From Manis javanica (taxonomy: Eukaryota > Chordata > Mammalia > Pholidota > Manidae), in assembly GCF_040802235.1 (NCBI RefSeq), contig NC_133157.1, positions 29,157,501 to 29,221,500 of the forward strand: DNA of 64,000 nucleotides. Direction: 5' to 3'. Positions 13,846 through 26,041 of the stretch are shown here, piece by piece (the stretch's first letter is position 1; each line of letters begins with the position of its first letter). Both the position numbers and the translations under genes were made by a program. The notes below the pieces were generated by a model, which was given only the letters and a program-made list of their open reading frames with translations, did not search any database and had not been told where the DNA came from.

Positions 13846-14529
13846 CTACACAGTGGCTGACTTCAGTACAGGTAGACATTAGACATGGTGACTGGCAACA
13901 TCACAGAAAGGTGAGGGCTTTCAGACACAGGTCAGGACCGCTGGAAAGCTCTGGGAGGCTGTGTGACATTGCACAGAAACCTGTTCTACTGACTAACTTG
14001 AAAGAAGCCTCGTATGAGCCTTAGGACTCAGCACTTCCATTCTGTTGGTGTTATTTTCCAGTGTCAGCAATTTTTGCATGAAACTGTCTCATAAATCTTT
14101 GTCTGAAAATTCTTGAGGAAAAAAAGAATGACTCGCTGAAATGGAAGTGTTGCCAGGCTTCTAATTTCTTCCAGAACAATCAGTCAACCCTCTTAATTTA
14201 CTTGCTGCAGTGAATGTCCAAAAGCCCAGTCCCTGCCCAGTAATAAACAGAAAGAGTAACAAATAGTTTTTCTGTGAAAATGGCTAAGAATAATGGCCCA
14301 TGGCATTGAGTTCGGTAATAATGCTGAACTACAAAGTTTTATGAAATGTGGAACAATGAGGAACTCAGCTTCACACTGACTAAAACCAGATCTGGTATAA
14401 TATTAGATCCTCTACATGCAGGGGGAAAATGGTTCTGGTTGCACACTGAATTATTTCAATGACATGGTACCATCTTCCCGGTCTTGTCTGTTCCACCATT
14501 AAAATTAGGTAGCTCCTGGGACTTATTCT

Positions 14530-14740
14530 CCTCTTACCTAACATTTCTATGTGCACTCCTTCATCTCACTCTTGGAATAACTTTGTGTGGTAGATATGTC
14601 AGGTGTGACTATTACCACCATTCTACAGATGAGGACACAGAGTCTGGGACAGCATGGCTTCTCTAAGGGTTCACAGCTAATAGGGACAGAGCACGGACTG
14701 GAACCTGGTTTATATCATTCTTATGTGCTCTCCACGACCC
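14530..14740 (-). repeat. MIR SINE, reverse orientation
   Basis: 'ctacagatgaggacacagag' and 'gttcacagctaatagggaca' followed by 'gactggaacctgg', the inverted MIR order. Confidence 0.65.
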
Positions 14741-15129
14741 CTCACTACCTCTTAATAACCCACCACATGGAGGAATATACTTACTAATAGTTTAGTGACT
14801 CTGATGACTTCCTTCTCAATGATCACCATCAAGGCATTACTGAGGAGAAAGTCAGTGAGGACTCCATGAGAGTGCCTAATGGGCTAGAGAGGCCAACCAC
14901 TGTGGTCCTCAAGCCTGCAACTTAGTCTCCAAAAAGTGTGTGGAACTGAAAGAACCAAAATGAATGTTGCCAAAGTGCTTAGAGCAATGAATGGCATATA
15001 GTAAATGGTATCCAAGGAGTGCTTGTTGAATGGAAATATGTACACTTAAGTGCCCAATCAATGCTTTAAGGCTTAATCTCCACCAGGAGGGTAAAGAGTA
15101 ATAAAATTGGTAATAATAACAATAATGAT

Positions 15130-15310
15130 AATGATTTGTCATATTGGCTGATCACAGCTTTGATCCTCATACAACTGTACAAAATAGATTATTAGTCCCA
15201 TTTTACAGATTGGAAAACTAACATTAAGCTAGTTGTTGTAGGCTTTACTACCACTAAGCAGACAATTAAGATTTGAAGCTGGGTTGCCCTATTTAAAATT
15301 CTTTTTACCC
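15130..15310 (-). repeat. MIR SINE, reverse orientation
   Basis: 'tttgatcctcatacaactgt', 'cccattttacagattggaaa', 'aagatttgaagctgggttg' in inverted MIR order. Confidence 0.6.
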
Positions 15311-16364
15311 TATAATGCTTCTTTCAGATCTAGTTAATTTAGTCAAGCGGAATCATAATTCAGTCATCAAATATTTTAGCTCCTAACCTTTCCTTTTCCT
15401 TAAACTGTCTAGAACTAGTGGTAAGGCATACTGTGACCTCCCTGTGCTAGTTTTAGCATGATTACCTCCGTATTTTGACTGAACTTAAGCAGAGAGAAAT
15501 GCTAATATTTTTTAAATGAGGAAGTTTTTGCCCTCTTCAGTCTGATTTAATTCCACCAAGTCCCTTTGAACTGCATTGCTCTGAACCAAATTTAATTTTT
15601 ATACATTTGGAATAAGTGATATGCTCCTAAAAGGAGAAGGAATATGAGGAGCACATGAGATTAAGCTTCATCAGAAAGGACAAATCCAACTGAAGCAAGG
15701 GGGAAAGACTGAGACATACCACTGTCACTCTCAAAACAGGCACAAGGTTTCTGTGAGCACATTACAGCCATTCTTCAAAGTGATCTGCAGGACTACCACC
15801 AGACACCAGTCCAATAAAGATAAAGACTGGGCATGAGATAATGGATTCAAAGTAATAGGGTGACAGAGGCTATTTTCTTGGAAAAATGCCCTGAATTCAG
15901 CATTGTGTATATCCCTCAGGAATCCATTACTGTCTGCAAGTGATATGTGTAAAAAAATCTGTGTGCTGTCTGGGTGGTCTCTTACAAAGCCCCTGAACCC
16001 CCTGTCCAGGAAAAGGTCAGTGTCCGCTGTACCAGAAGGATGTCAATCCTGGCCTCCCCTGGCAGTTCACCAGTCTTGACATCTGTTTACTAAGCACATA
16101 CTGCATGTTAGGCATGTGCTGCAGATACAGCAGTAACAGGGATGCAGCCCCTTCCCCCTTGGAGTTTACTTTCTGAGAAGAAAAGGAAAAGTGAGGAGGT
16201 GAGAAGATAAACTAACAGCAAGTGGGTAGGGGACGCGTAACAGGTGCTGAGAGGGTAGAGGTGGGTAACCCGTTCCCAGCCTCTCCCTCTCCTGGGCATC
16301 CCCCAGCTCTGCTCTCCTGTTTCCCATCGTCTCCCTCCCGCCTCCCCTCCTCCACACTCCTCAC

Positions 16365-16487
16365 CCTGCCCCGCAGGGCCCCTACGCCACCGGTGCCCCC
16401 GTCGGTCGTGGGGGTCCCGCCTGCCGCCACGGGGCCCAGTTCAACCGTTCTGCGCACGCCCCGCCCCTGCCAGCCACCGCGTCCACC
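16365..16487 (+). promoter_or_regulatory. GC-rich 5' flank of PPP3R2 copy
   Basis: The 120 bp before the ATG are strikingly GC-rich with many CpGs in an otherwise AT-rich intron, and they end in a strong Kozak context (GTCCACCATGG). This could be retained 5' UTR of the calcineurin B source transcript or a local CpG-type promoter. No TATA box is seen. Function is inferred from composition only. Confidence 0.4.
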
Positions 16488-17001
16488 ATGGGGAATGAGG
16501 CCAGTTACCCGGAGGAGATGTGCTCCAGCTTTGACCAAGATGAGATCAAAAGGCTGAGCAAGAGGTTTAAGAAGCTGGCCTTCGACGGCTCGGGCGCGCT
16601 GAGCGTGAAGGAGTCTGTGCGCCTGCCTGAGCTGTGGCAGAGCCCGCTGGTGCAGCGAGGGTTCAGCATCTTCGGCACGGACAGCCACGGCGAGGTGGAC
16701 TTCAAGGAGTTCATCCTGGGGACCTCCCAGTTCAGCGTCAAGGGGGATGAGGAGCAGAAGCTGAGGTCTGCTTTTAGCGTCTACGACATGGATAAGGACG
16801 GCTTACATCTCCAACGGCAAGCTCTTCCCGGTGCTGAAAATGATGGTCGGGGACAATCTGCAGGACTGGCAGTCACAGCAGATCGCAGACAGATCCAGCA
16901 TCACCCTGGACACCGACGGCGACGGGAAAATCTCCTTCGAGGAATTCAGTGCCGTGGTGGGAGGCCTGGAGATCCACAAGAAGCTGGTGGTAATCGTTTG
17001 A
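16488..17001 (+). pseudogene. PPP3R2: PPP3R2 (calcineurin B type 2), frameshifted
   Basis: Intronless calcineurin B-like frame nested in a GRIN3A intron on the same strand, the known position of mammalian PPP3R2. The family protein is a 170-residue, N-myristoylated, four-EF-hand regulatory subunit that activates the testis/sperm phosphatase calcineurin. Here codons 1-105 read normally from MGNEAS (Gly2 kept). Then an extra T at 16803/16804 shifts the frame, giving an aberrant tail that stops at 17024. The second half (YISNG to [14 protein letters not shown] 16999-17001) is intact in the next frame, so total length matches 170. EF1 loop position 1 is Ala (residue 31), EF2 loop position 1 is Gly, and EF3 loop position 12 is Lys; only EF4 ([12 protein letters not shown]) is canonical. 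These losses argue for genuine decay rather than only a sequencing error. Confidence 0.85.
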
Positions 17002-17080
17002 GCTTTTTTAAGAGCACCGCCTAGCAGTAACTGGACTTTCTTCTCTATCTCTTTCAAGATCAGCCAAAACAGCCCAGCAA

Positions 17081-17125
17081 CTGTTCATCTTACTTGAAAG
17101 TATTTCTTTTTGTGAAGCCAAGTTT
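17081..17125 (+). repeat. 45-bp direct repeat, copy 1
   Basis: Perfect 45-base match (starts ctgttcatcttacttgaaag) to 18147-18191. This copy lies 80 bp after the PPP3R2 stop. Confidence 0.95.
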
Positions 17126-18146
17126 TCTAATAGGAACCTCATGACCAACTCCGTGTCCTTAATTCTTCTCAGTGTTTCCAGGGGACATCCTGAGTCCAGG
17201 AGAACAAGGGAAAAAAGCTCGATGGGGAAAAAAAAGAAAATTACTTTTGTAAATGTCTTTTTCTTTGTTTTAGGAGACCAATCTATAAACAGTCAAGAAG
17301 TTTAAAAGTTCAAATACAAGAAAATATACACGTTTGCCTTTACTTCTCCTGGTTTTATATATAGGAGACAATTGTACAATTCAAATCAGGTGTTAGGTGA
17401 ACTGTTCTCATTTATTTGTGGTGTTCAGATGTCTTGACAGGTTGTTAACTTCCTGTTGTACCAACAGGAAGGAATATAGTTATCCTGGCTGGACATCCTC
17501 TTATCACTTTCTCTGGGCAGTGAAAGCCCGTCTTTCGCTTTCCCAGGCTGCAGCCCACTCCCTGTGATGCATCCAGAAATCCCTGAGCCTGTCTGAGGGT
17601 TGGGCATCTGGCTGGGCTCCTCCTGTCTCATTGCTCCAGCTCTTGAATAGAAACTGGTCTCAAGCATCTTGTAAGAGACTCTAAGCCTGGACTGAGGGCC
17701 CAGCCCAACTATCAGCCTCAGTGACAGTGGGTTTTCAGGCTTGGCTGCCCGCCCCAGTGTCAAGTTCAGTGAAGGGGGCTTTCCTAGAAAGCTCTCTCAC
17801 CTCCAAACTCAGCCCCACCTCAGTTAGAGGGCGTGGGGCAGATTCAGGACCGTTCTTCCCATGAGGCAGAAGCAGCGAAGATTCCGGCTGCAGTGGACTC
17901 TCCTAGTCCTGAAGCGGTGTTGTTCCTGATACTCAAACAATGCGGAGATGGGCAGGCACGTCTCTGCAGCAGAGGAAAATGCTGTCTGCACTAGCTAGAC
18001 TTAGTTTTGGAAATCAGACCTGGGACCTAGCAGGGTTGCTGGGAGCTCTCTCATGCCAGGAAACCTTTCTCTAGTGTAACATTCAGCCTAGAGCTCCTCA
18101 CACCCTAATAAGCCTGCAGCTGAGGGGTTCCCTGGAACTGTTCACA

Positions 18147-18191
18147 CTGTTCATCTTACTTGAAAGTATTTCTTTTTGTGAAGCCAAGTTT
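18147..18191 (+). repeat. 45-bp direct repeat, copy 2
   Basis: Second perfect copy, 1066 bp after the first. Its end runs into a partial tandem copy of its own tail: 'tttgtgaagccaa' recurs at 18193-18205. Confidence 0.95.
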
Positions 18192-18279
18192 CTTTGTGAA
18201 GCCAAAAGCCAGTGCACATGGGTCTCTCCCCAGCTTCCTGTTCAGTGATGTCATGCGAACAACTTGAAATCAGCCCTGT

Positions 18280-18317
18280 GGGACTAGTATAGAGAAGAGG
18301 GACTAGTATGGAAAAGA
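18280..18317 (+). repeat. 19-bp tandem duplication
   Basis: Two adjacent units beginning gggactagtat (18280 and 18299) with two mismatches. Confidence 0.85.
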
Positions 18318-18879
18318 GAAAAATGTTTAGTTGTTTTTGTTTTGGCGAGGCAGTGCACATTGCTGCCTGTACCCCAGATGTCACCAGCTCCCCAAGGGTC
18401 CACTGATTACTATCAGTTCTCAGAGGACAAGCTAGTCCCAGCCCCGGCTGCCTCACTCCAGTCCTGATTCTCACAGTGGACCATTAATCCTGCAGGTGCT
18501 TAAAAAAAGCTACCAGAACACCAAGACAATGAAACGTACTCTCCCTACACCTACTTAGCCAAGGGACAAAACTCAGGTGATTTCTCCCAGGACAAGAAAA
18601 ATCTGTTTCAAGGAGATTTATTATTCTTACATTTTGAAAAAGCTCCTACCTAGTCTTGACCAAAAATGTAGGAAAAGTAAACCCACACATTTAACTACTA
18701 TCAGGGTGCTGTTTGCCAAAGCACTCGGCCATACTTTTGACTTAATAGATTACTTAGGAACCACAAAGAATAGGAGTCTCTGTCCCTTATGCAGGCCTTA
18801 AAAAAAGTATTAATAATCACTAAACACTCCCAACCCTGTAGTGATATAAGTCATGCCCCCATTGCAGGGTAACATAGTT

Positions 18880-19065
18880 CCAAGACTCAGACACACCTGG
18901 GTTTGGATTCAGTTACAACTGGGTTTTATATCACAGTCACTTCCTATTAGTTGTGTGGGCTGGAGCAAGTTATGTAACTTCTCTGTGTCTGAGCATCCAT
19001 CCCAGGGTTATTTTGAGGATTTAAAAAGATAAAACATGTAAAGTGCCTAGAGCACGATGGGCTCT
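18880..19065 (+). repeat. MIR SINE
   Basis: Well-kept MIR: 'cctgggtttggattcagtta', 'gagcaagttatgtaacttct', 'aaacatgtaaagtgcctaga'. Confidence 0.75.
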
Positions 19066-19714
19066 TTGTACTAATTCCCTTCCCTTCCCCTTCCTCCCCT
19101 TCTAATAGGTCACTGTATACGGGAGACAGAAGGCCTATGTGTTCCCTCTGATCTCTTACTCAGTACTTAGCCAGTCACTCTAAAATTAACAGTGTAATAC
19201 TAACCCAGAAAGGAAACAAGGAATAATGTCAAGGTCCCCCCTCTCCCTCACTTGCAGAGAGGACAGCAGATTTTTCAACTGGAGGAAGTTTTAAAGAGAC
19301 ACTCTCATTCTAGCCCAACCTATTTGACTCTGTGGAGGACCTTTAAAAGACATTATTTATATACCCTTCAATGTGCACATTAAAATATAGAAAATTTTAA
19401 GTTATGACCAAGTGTTTGGAACATGTTGGATGGCATGTTCAAAATGTAACAAGAAGAAAAATAATTTCAGCTTCTGGGGTAGCTGGAATTAACAAGCTAA
19501 TTGCTCAATCAGCCCACCTAATACAGCTGCTCAAGTCTCTGCAGCAATGACCTTGAACTGAGAGCCTGTTTCAGCTTCAGCCACTGGGAAGACTGACTAT
19601 ATGGATATTTGGGAAGAAAAAGCACATTTACTTCCAAGTTATAATGCTTTGATTTTTCTCTCTGTTAATTGCCAACAAATCTAGTTTTATACAACTCCTT
19701 GGGGTGATGACAGT

Positions 19715-19840
19715 GAACATTTATTGAATGACTGGTTCAGTTTCTGTTATATTTGCTATATCATTTAATCATGACAATACCATGAGGTGGGTGCCATCAT
19801 CTCAGTTTTACAGATGATGCTGTAAAAAGATCTGGAATCT
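19715..19840 (-). repeat. MIR SINE, reverse orientation
   Basis: 'aacatttattgaatgactgg', 'catttaatcatgacaatac', 'cagttttacagatgatg'. Confidence 0.55.
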
Positions 19841-20999
19841 TCTCTAAGATTTCCACCTCACTGCATTGCCCCCTACTTTTATGGTCCCTATATTTACTTG
19901 CCTCAAATTATGTCTGATAGTCTTATTAATGTAATCAAATCAAGCCTCGATTTTCAAAAAAGAAGTGAATTGCTTGTCAAGGAGCAAACAACTCCTACCT
20001 TTCTGGTTCTATGCATTGCAAAGAGAAAAGACTAATAATAGGCGAGGCAGTCTTAAATCATCTTCCACCTTAATCTCACCTTGAAAAATAAGCAACAGTA
20101 CTTGAACTGTTAACTGCAACCAGTATGTCTTTGAGGCTACAGAGTACCAATATGCTATTATGAATCCTACAGGAATGGATTGTGTCTGCTCTCTACCATG
20201 TGTTGCAATCCCCCAAGCCACTAGGCACCTTTTTTTAAAAAAAACATAGGAAAAATTTGGCCTCAGCACCCTCCACTTATCCTCTAAGTCATGCTTGAGA
20301 GATATTTTCAAGGAAAAACCTGCCAGGAATTTTTGTTCTTAATTACAAATTCCATTCTTCACTTATGCTGTTCACTTTGTTGGGAGGTAGAGGATGCCCT
20401 TACTCTGGCCACTGTGTTTTATCTATTTTGCATGCTTTGAAAAGGGAGAGGCTTGAATGTTTAAGACAAGATGGCATGGTGACAGAGGAGTCAGGCGACA
20501 AGACTGAGAGTCAGAAGAGGACCCCTTTCCTTTTGTATTGGCTGCCATAGTTCTCCAAGTGGCTGGTGACTGTGAATGGCTGCAAATCATTTGGCAGCTT
20601 TAAAGGTGTTACCTGATTCATAAAGAAAACCTATTGCACAACAATAAAGCTGTGTAGCTCCAAGGACATAACCTGACAGCTTGCAGGCTTAATCTGACCC
20701 ACAAATAAAAATTTCTGTCTGTAGTTTTATGTTTGTTTGTCTTAAGAGCATGAATAAGCATAAAGGAATGCAGGCCACCTCAGCATGGGAGGGGCCTTTT
20801 ATTTGGCTAAGGTATCTCTGAAGCATGGGACTGAAATTAAGTCTCAATGAAGAGAAAATAATGTTTTTCACTATTTAGTACAAAAGCTCAAGATAGACTG
20901 AAGTGGTCATTATGTTTCCAATATTAAGCACCTGGTCATAAAACATTTATCCCAAAAACGTATTTTCTAACAACTGAAGCAGTAGAGGCATTTATAATA

Positions 21000-21760
21000 A
21001 AACAAATACAGCCCTATGCAGTTTCAAACTTCTGTATAACAAAAACTAACAAAGATAACAGGAAAATTTTTAAAAATGAAGAAAAACATATGTAACATGT
21101 TAGGAAAGAAGTTTAAGCTTTTTCAGTAAAAAGCTTCGCTTTGGTTGAAATGCATAAATGGGCAAAGGGTAAAAATATATGACTCACACAAAAGGAGAAG
21201 GGAAAAACCGAAAAATAGCCTCACTAACTGAATAAATACAAATCAGAATATTTAAAACAGGAAAAAAGGATGAATTATAGAACAGTGTTGGCAAGGATGT
21301 AAGCGTCCTGTGCATCAGGGCGTCTTTGGTAGCCTTAGGAATGATTTGCATACTTTTCAAGTGCCCTCTCAGATAGCACAAAGCATCAAAACATATGGAT
21401 CATCTGACCCGCTAATCCCATCCATTGCAAAAAATATCTCAAAGAAATAATCAAAAATAATTTTTTTAGATGCTATACACAAAAGATCTCTGTGTTGCAG
21501 CAGTATTTATCATATATGTAATAAATAATGTTAAAGAAAAACAACTGACAGTTTGGAGAGTAGTTAAGTCATTACGGTAAAATAATAGGTGATAGTATAA
21601 AGCCCTGAAAATTAATAAAATGCCATGTAAACCCATACATTTTTAGAACATGATATTGTTTTTCTAAAACTATAATTATTGTATGTTATATATCCAAAGC
21701 TGGAAAGTACATAATATATGCATGTGATCATAAGTCAGAAGAGAAAATGAAGAATTGAAA
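21000..21760 (+). mobile_element. L1 3' fragment
   Basis: Text resembling the forward 3' part of an old L1: 'atctgacccgctaatccc', 'aaatatctcaaagaaataat', 'tgttgcagcagtatttatc', 'gtaaaataataggtgatag'. No intact frame. Boundaries are approximate. Confidence 0.6.
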
Positions 21761-22844
21761 GTCATTGTTTATAGTAAAAGGATCACAGTTAATCATGTGA
21801 AATGTAGTTTTTTTGAAATAGTTTTCTAGTTGTTTTAATAATAAATTAACATTTCAAAAGACTGCAGTTGTTTTAGTTCTAGTTGTTTTCTTCTGCACAA
21901 TGTAAAGCATTTCAGACGCCGTTGCTTTACTGCCCGCTCAGTGAGCACTCCCAGGCGTGCTGTGCCGCGTGTGCTCTCCACCCACAGCGCATGGAACATG
22001 GACTGATGAAAAGAAACAATAAACCAAACATAACAGGTATAAATAACATTTAGCAAAATAAGTAAGCCAGGCAATTTTTTGAATAGTTACTTATTGATTA
22101 AGGAGGTAACTGAATGAGATTGAATAGGCTAGACTGAGCTCGTGAGGAACAAACTGAAGCCACTGATGCCTGAGATCTGCCTATGGCCAAATCCAGGGAC
22201 ACAGAGCACCATCCATGCCTGGGACCTTTGCTCCTTGGCACTCAGGCCCCCAGAAGTGTGTAGCTGTGAGTTATCAAATGAAGCTGCCGGTGAAGCAATG
22301 GACTGAAGAAAATAAAACGTGTGTCCATTTGAGTCTCTTTGCTCTCTGTATACAGCTCTTGACACCACGAGATTGGGCTATGATTGCATTTCTGAATGTG
22401 CTGTTTCTGCTCATGTCATTTGCACTGCAATCAGTATTTTTTGTCTGCATTACTTAAATTTATGTTAAAGATTTGACATTGAATATTCATTGTTCTTCTC
22501 CTTCCTCTGACCAATGATAAATGTCCAGTTGAGCAAGTTCCACTTCATCAGAAAAAAGTTTTCATTTGATAGTGTGGGGCAGATGTGCACATCTGGTGCA
22601 CAGACAGGCACACATTCCGACAGTGTGGCCCTAGGGGAGGGGCAGCTGAATGACAACTGCAGCTGTACAGCTTATCACTCAGACTCAGACACAACTCAGG
22701 ACATTTTCTCTGGGGCTCACAGGCAGTTTACAGTGTATTTTCAATTCAGATGGTAAGTTTTGAATAAAAATGTTGCAAGTTATTACAGGGAATAGACAGT
22801 ACGAGTTAAGATAGTGATACATGTAAATGATGTTCACTTGAAAT

Positions 22845-23050
22845 GCAGTGAGGCTTTGGCAGCAGACGGCCCTGCTTCCAGAGCCCAGCTCCTCCATTTG
22901 TTAGCTTACATGATCCTGGGTACAGTGACTAATCCCTCTCAGCCTCCTTTTCCTCACATGTGAAGTGGGGATAATAATGCTTAACTTACAGAGTCACTGT
23001 AAGGTCATACTGTGCACATATGGTGTCTGGCACACATATTAGATGCCCAG
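22845..23050 (+). repeat. MIR SINE
   Basis: 'gaggctttggcagcagacgg', 'cctccttttcctcacatgtg', 'gggataataatgcttaactt', 'gtgtctggcacacatatta'. Confidence 0.7.
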
Positions 23051-23964
23051 TTTTAAAAAGCAGTAACTACCAGTCTATTAGTAGGTGCAAACAACAGAAA
23101 TTGAAGGAAAGAAATGTATAAGATAAACTGAATACAGCCTATTTGTTACTGGGGTAATAAGAGGACATTGAGACTGATTATTATTACATGCAGGAAAACA
23201 GGCAGGGAGGCCATGTGTTTAAAGGGAAGGTGATTCACTGTAAGTTACACTTCTTTCTCATCTTGGCAGCACCTTAGAAGAAAAAAGTGCCAGTACATTT
23301 AATGTTTTGCTGAATGTTTGATGGTGTTAGTGTTGAAATCTTAAATTAATTCCTCCAGTTTGTCCTTCATCAATAGCAGTAATAATCTTCTAATAAAGTC
23401 TTATCCTGTACACATTACAACAGGTCCAGGCCAAGGGCTGTTGTCAGACACATTTGTGTATATGTTCTGGAGGGCAGTGTTATCCAGTTATTCACCACTT
23501 GTGCAGAGATGTCCCAGGAAGAGCCCTGATACTTGTGTAACCCTGGGGCCCAACACACCTCTCGCCTGTCCTAGACCAGCCTTGCTTATTCCCTAGGGCT
23601 TCTGCCTGCATTCTCAGGTGGTCTCCCTGGTCCCCCTGCCTCGTGCTCCGTCTCCGGGACCTGGCACATGCCCTGCACCCCTGCTCACCTCTGGTCATCC
23701 TTCTCCAGGGATTTTGACACCTGTCTTTGATCCACAGCCATTGCCAGAAGTATAGTCATGGAGGAAAAGACATTATGTGGCCCAGGGTCCCCCAAAGCCT
23801 GAGCTCTTTAAACTCTGCCTCTGCCCTGCCCCCTAGACAGACTCCTGGCATGCCAGGTGGCCCGGCCATGCCTGAACCATGCCTGGCCAGCTGTCCAGGA
23901 TGGGGAGAATGAAAGAAAGGAAAAATCCTTAGGGGGATCAGAGGATTGTTCCCATCAGTAATGA

Positions 23965-24180
23965 AGGGGTTAAGAATGCTGGGTCTGGAGAGAGTCTGCC
24001 TTTGAACCCCAGCTCTAACCTTTGCTAGTTATTTGACCTTGAAGAAGTTTACTTAACTACTTTGTTCATAAGTTTCCTTACCTATAAAATGAACAAAGTA
24101 ACAATACCTACCTCACAGGTCATTATGAATATTAAGCAAATTGCTATATTGATAAAGTGCTCAGAACGGCACCTTCTGAT
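23965..24180 (+). repeat. MIR SINE
   Basis: 'gaatgctgggtctggagaga', 'tttgaccttgaagaagttta', 'tacctcacaggtcattatga', 'taaagtgctcagaa'. Confidence 0.7.
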
Positions 24181-24560
24181 GCCGGGGTTCTTGTTTGTGG
24201 AGTCCAAGAATGAACTTAGCAAACACCCAAAGTAGGAGAGCCAGGGTAGAAGCTTTTATGTAGAAATAAAATGAGAGGAAAGAGCTCCTGGCTCACACCA
24301 GGAGGGGACAAGAGAGCCTGGAATAGTGCATTGTCTAGGGGATTTATAGGCAGTTGAGGATTTGGGGGAATTGAGGGCTTAGGGTGTGAACTTATACCAC
24401 CTTCCCTGCCCTCAAGGTGGGCTGAGTTGTTGTCTGTTTGCTAGGGCTGTTTACAGTGAAGTCACAGGTTATCCTGAGATACCCTTGTGGAACACTCAAA
24501 CACTCCAGGCCAAGTTGCTCCTGGCCTTTTGACCTTTAACTGATCTCACTGAAGGTGTCT
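24175..24560 (+). repeat. Unclassified repeat-like block
   Basis: About 390 bp with a composition and cadence unlike neighbouring unique intron ('gtttgtggagtccaagaatg', 'ggatttataggcagttgagg', 'ccctgccctcaaggtgggct'). It could be a solo LTR or a non-autonomous element; no protein or diagnostic ends were identified. Confidence 0.3.
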
Positions 24561-25319
24561 ATATTCTTAGTCTGGTATCATACCCTAGAGAATTAGTGTG
24601 ACCTTGACTTTACATAATGCTGAACACAAAGTTTTCATAGGTACTTTACATTGTTACATTGCTTTGACTGTAAATATCTTGCCTTGCTTTTTCCAGAGGC
24701 CCTCACCCTACTGTGTCTAAGTCCATAGTCCCTGTCTCACTTCCACACACTGACTGCCAAGTAGTAATGCACGACAGTGAGCACCAAAAGCCTCCAGCAA
24801 AGGGACGTGCCCGGCTCCTCAGCCTTGGCCTCTGAGGACTCGCCTCGTGTGACCCTGCCTCACAGCCCCTGCATCATTGTGCCGGAAGGTCATGTTTCCT
24901 TTGTTTCTGCTGCCCTCAGCTTAGAGGGCTTACCTTCCCACCCGAGCATCTGCATCTACCTCTCTTGCTTTACATCTTACCCCTTGAGCCAGCTTGTCCA
25001 CAAAACCCAGGAGGCGTGGATCACTGTATCCTGGGGAATGAATGTTTGCCTCCACCCTGGACTCAAGCTGATTGGCAGGGACATAAGCCTCCTCTCTCCA
25101 TGCCATGGTACACTGAAGAGTGCCTGGCACATGCAGGCACCCAAGGTACCAAATGTCTTTCTTGCTGCAGGATTGATTCTTATCATCGTGTCAGGGACTA
25201 AGACCTATTTTGTAGAGAATTCATGAGAGCTCTCTTCAACAGAAGTGAATCACTTAGCAGAGTGCCCACCACATATAGTTGTAATTATATTGTTGCTGCT
25301 AACTGCTGCCATTTGGTTG

Positions 25320-25475
25320 TAGGGCAGAAAGAGCTCAGGCTTTGGAGATATACATAGATGAACTTTTAGACCAGTTTTGTCACCTAAAAGCAGCAAGGAC
25401 TTCAGATACCTCAGCTATAAATTGTGATTATAATAGCAATCTCAGTGCAAAAAAGTAAGCAATCAATAAATATTA
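25320..25475 (+). repeat. MIR SINE
   Basis: 'agggcagaaagagctcaggc', 'agcaaggacttcagatacct', 'aatcaataaatattaggtcc'. Confidence 0.5.
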
Positions 25476-26041
25476 GGTCCCTTCTCTTTCTCTACGGCTG
25501 TCTAATTTTGCAACCTGTCCCAGTTTACTTGGTCCCAGGTTCCTCATTTGTAAAATGAAGACATTGAACTACATGACCTTCATATTCCCTGCCAGTTCCA
25601 AATTTCAAAATTATTGAAGCATCATCTTTTCCCTTGAGCCTATTCATCCTTTGTTCCTGAGAGAGGTTCTTTCCTTGATAATTATTCAATGTTTTAATAT
25701 ATTAAATTGTTTCAATTCTCAGTCTCCATCTCTACCCTACCTCTCAGTCTCTCTCTAGAGATTGCAGGGTGGTCCAGACTCAGGCCCTCTGCACAACTCC
25801 AGGGACATTCATACAGTAGCACTGTGTGTGAGTAACACCATGAGAGCTGTACTCCTTAGCAGCCCTTGGCCTGGCTGGATTGCTTTCACAGTGCAGTAAA
25901 GTGAAGTCTGCAGAGCACACGGGAAGGCATAGTCTCAGCTTTCCATGGGTCCAGAAGAAAAGCATCCGTGTCTAGGAATAAACAAGCATGGAGCCAGGTG
26001 AGCATCCCATTCATGGTCTTCCCTTTCCTGTTCTGCCACAG

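Larger units (their letters stand above)
17002..26041 (+). other. GRIN3A large intron, 3' portion
   Basis: About 9 kb from the PPP3R2 copy to the M4 exon. It contains a 45-bp direct repeat pair, local tandem duplications near 18147-18315, an L1 fragment (about 21000-21760), several MIRs, and an unclassified repeat-like block around 24175-24560. An A-rich tract at 17226-17240 might be the remnant tail of the PPP3R2 retrocopy. No other gene is recognised. Confidence 0.7.

Noticed and set aside
16212..16688. 158-codon - strand frame opposite the PPP3R2 5' region
   Set aside because: GC-rich antisense shadow with no recognisable domain.
16488..17024. Intact 178-codon calcineurin B variant with a new C-terminus
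   Set aside because: The tail after codon 105 is out-of-frame reading of a well-matching EF3-EF4 region; a frameshift is the simpler explanation.
18880..19065. tRNA-like A/B box text
   Set aside because: Belongs to a MIR SINE, whose 5' end is tRNA-derived; no tRNA fold.
24777..25226. 149-codon + strand frame in the GRIN3A intron
   Set aside because: Overlaps L2-like C/T-rich text; no homology recognised and no supporting splice sites.
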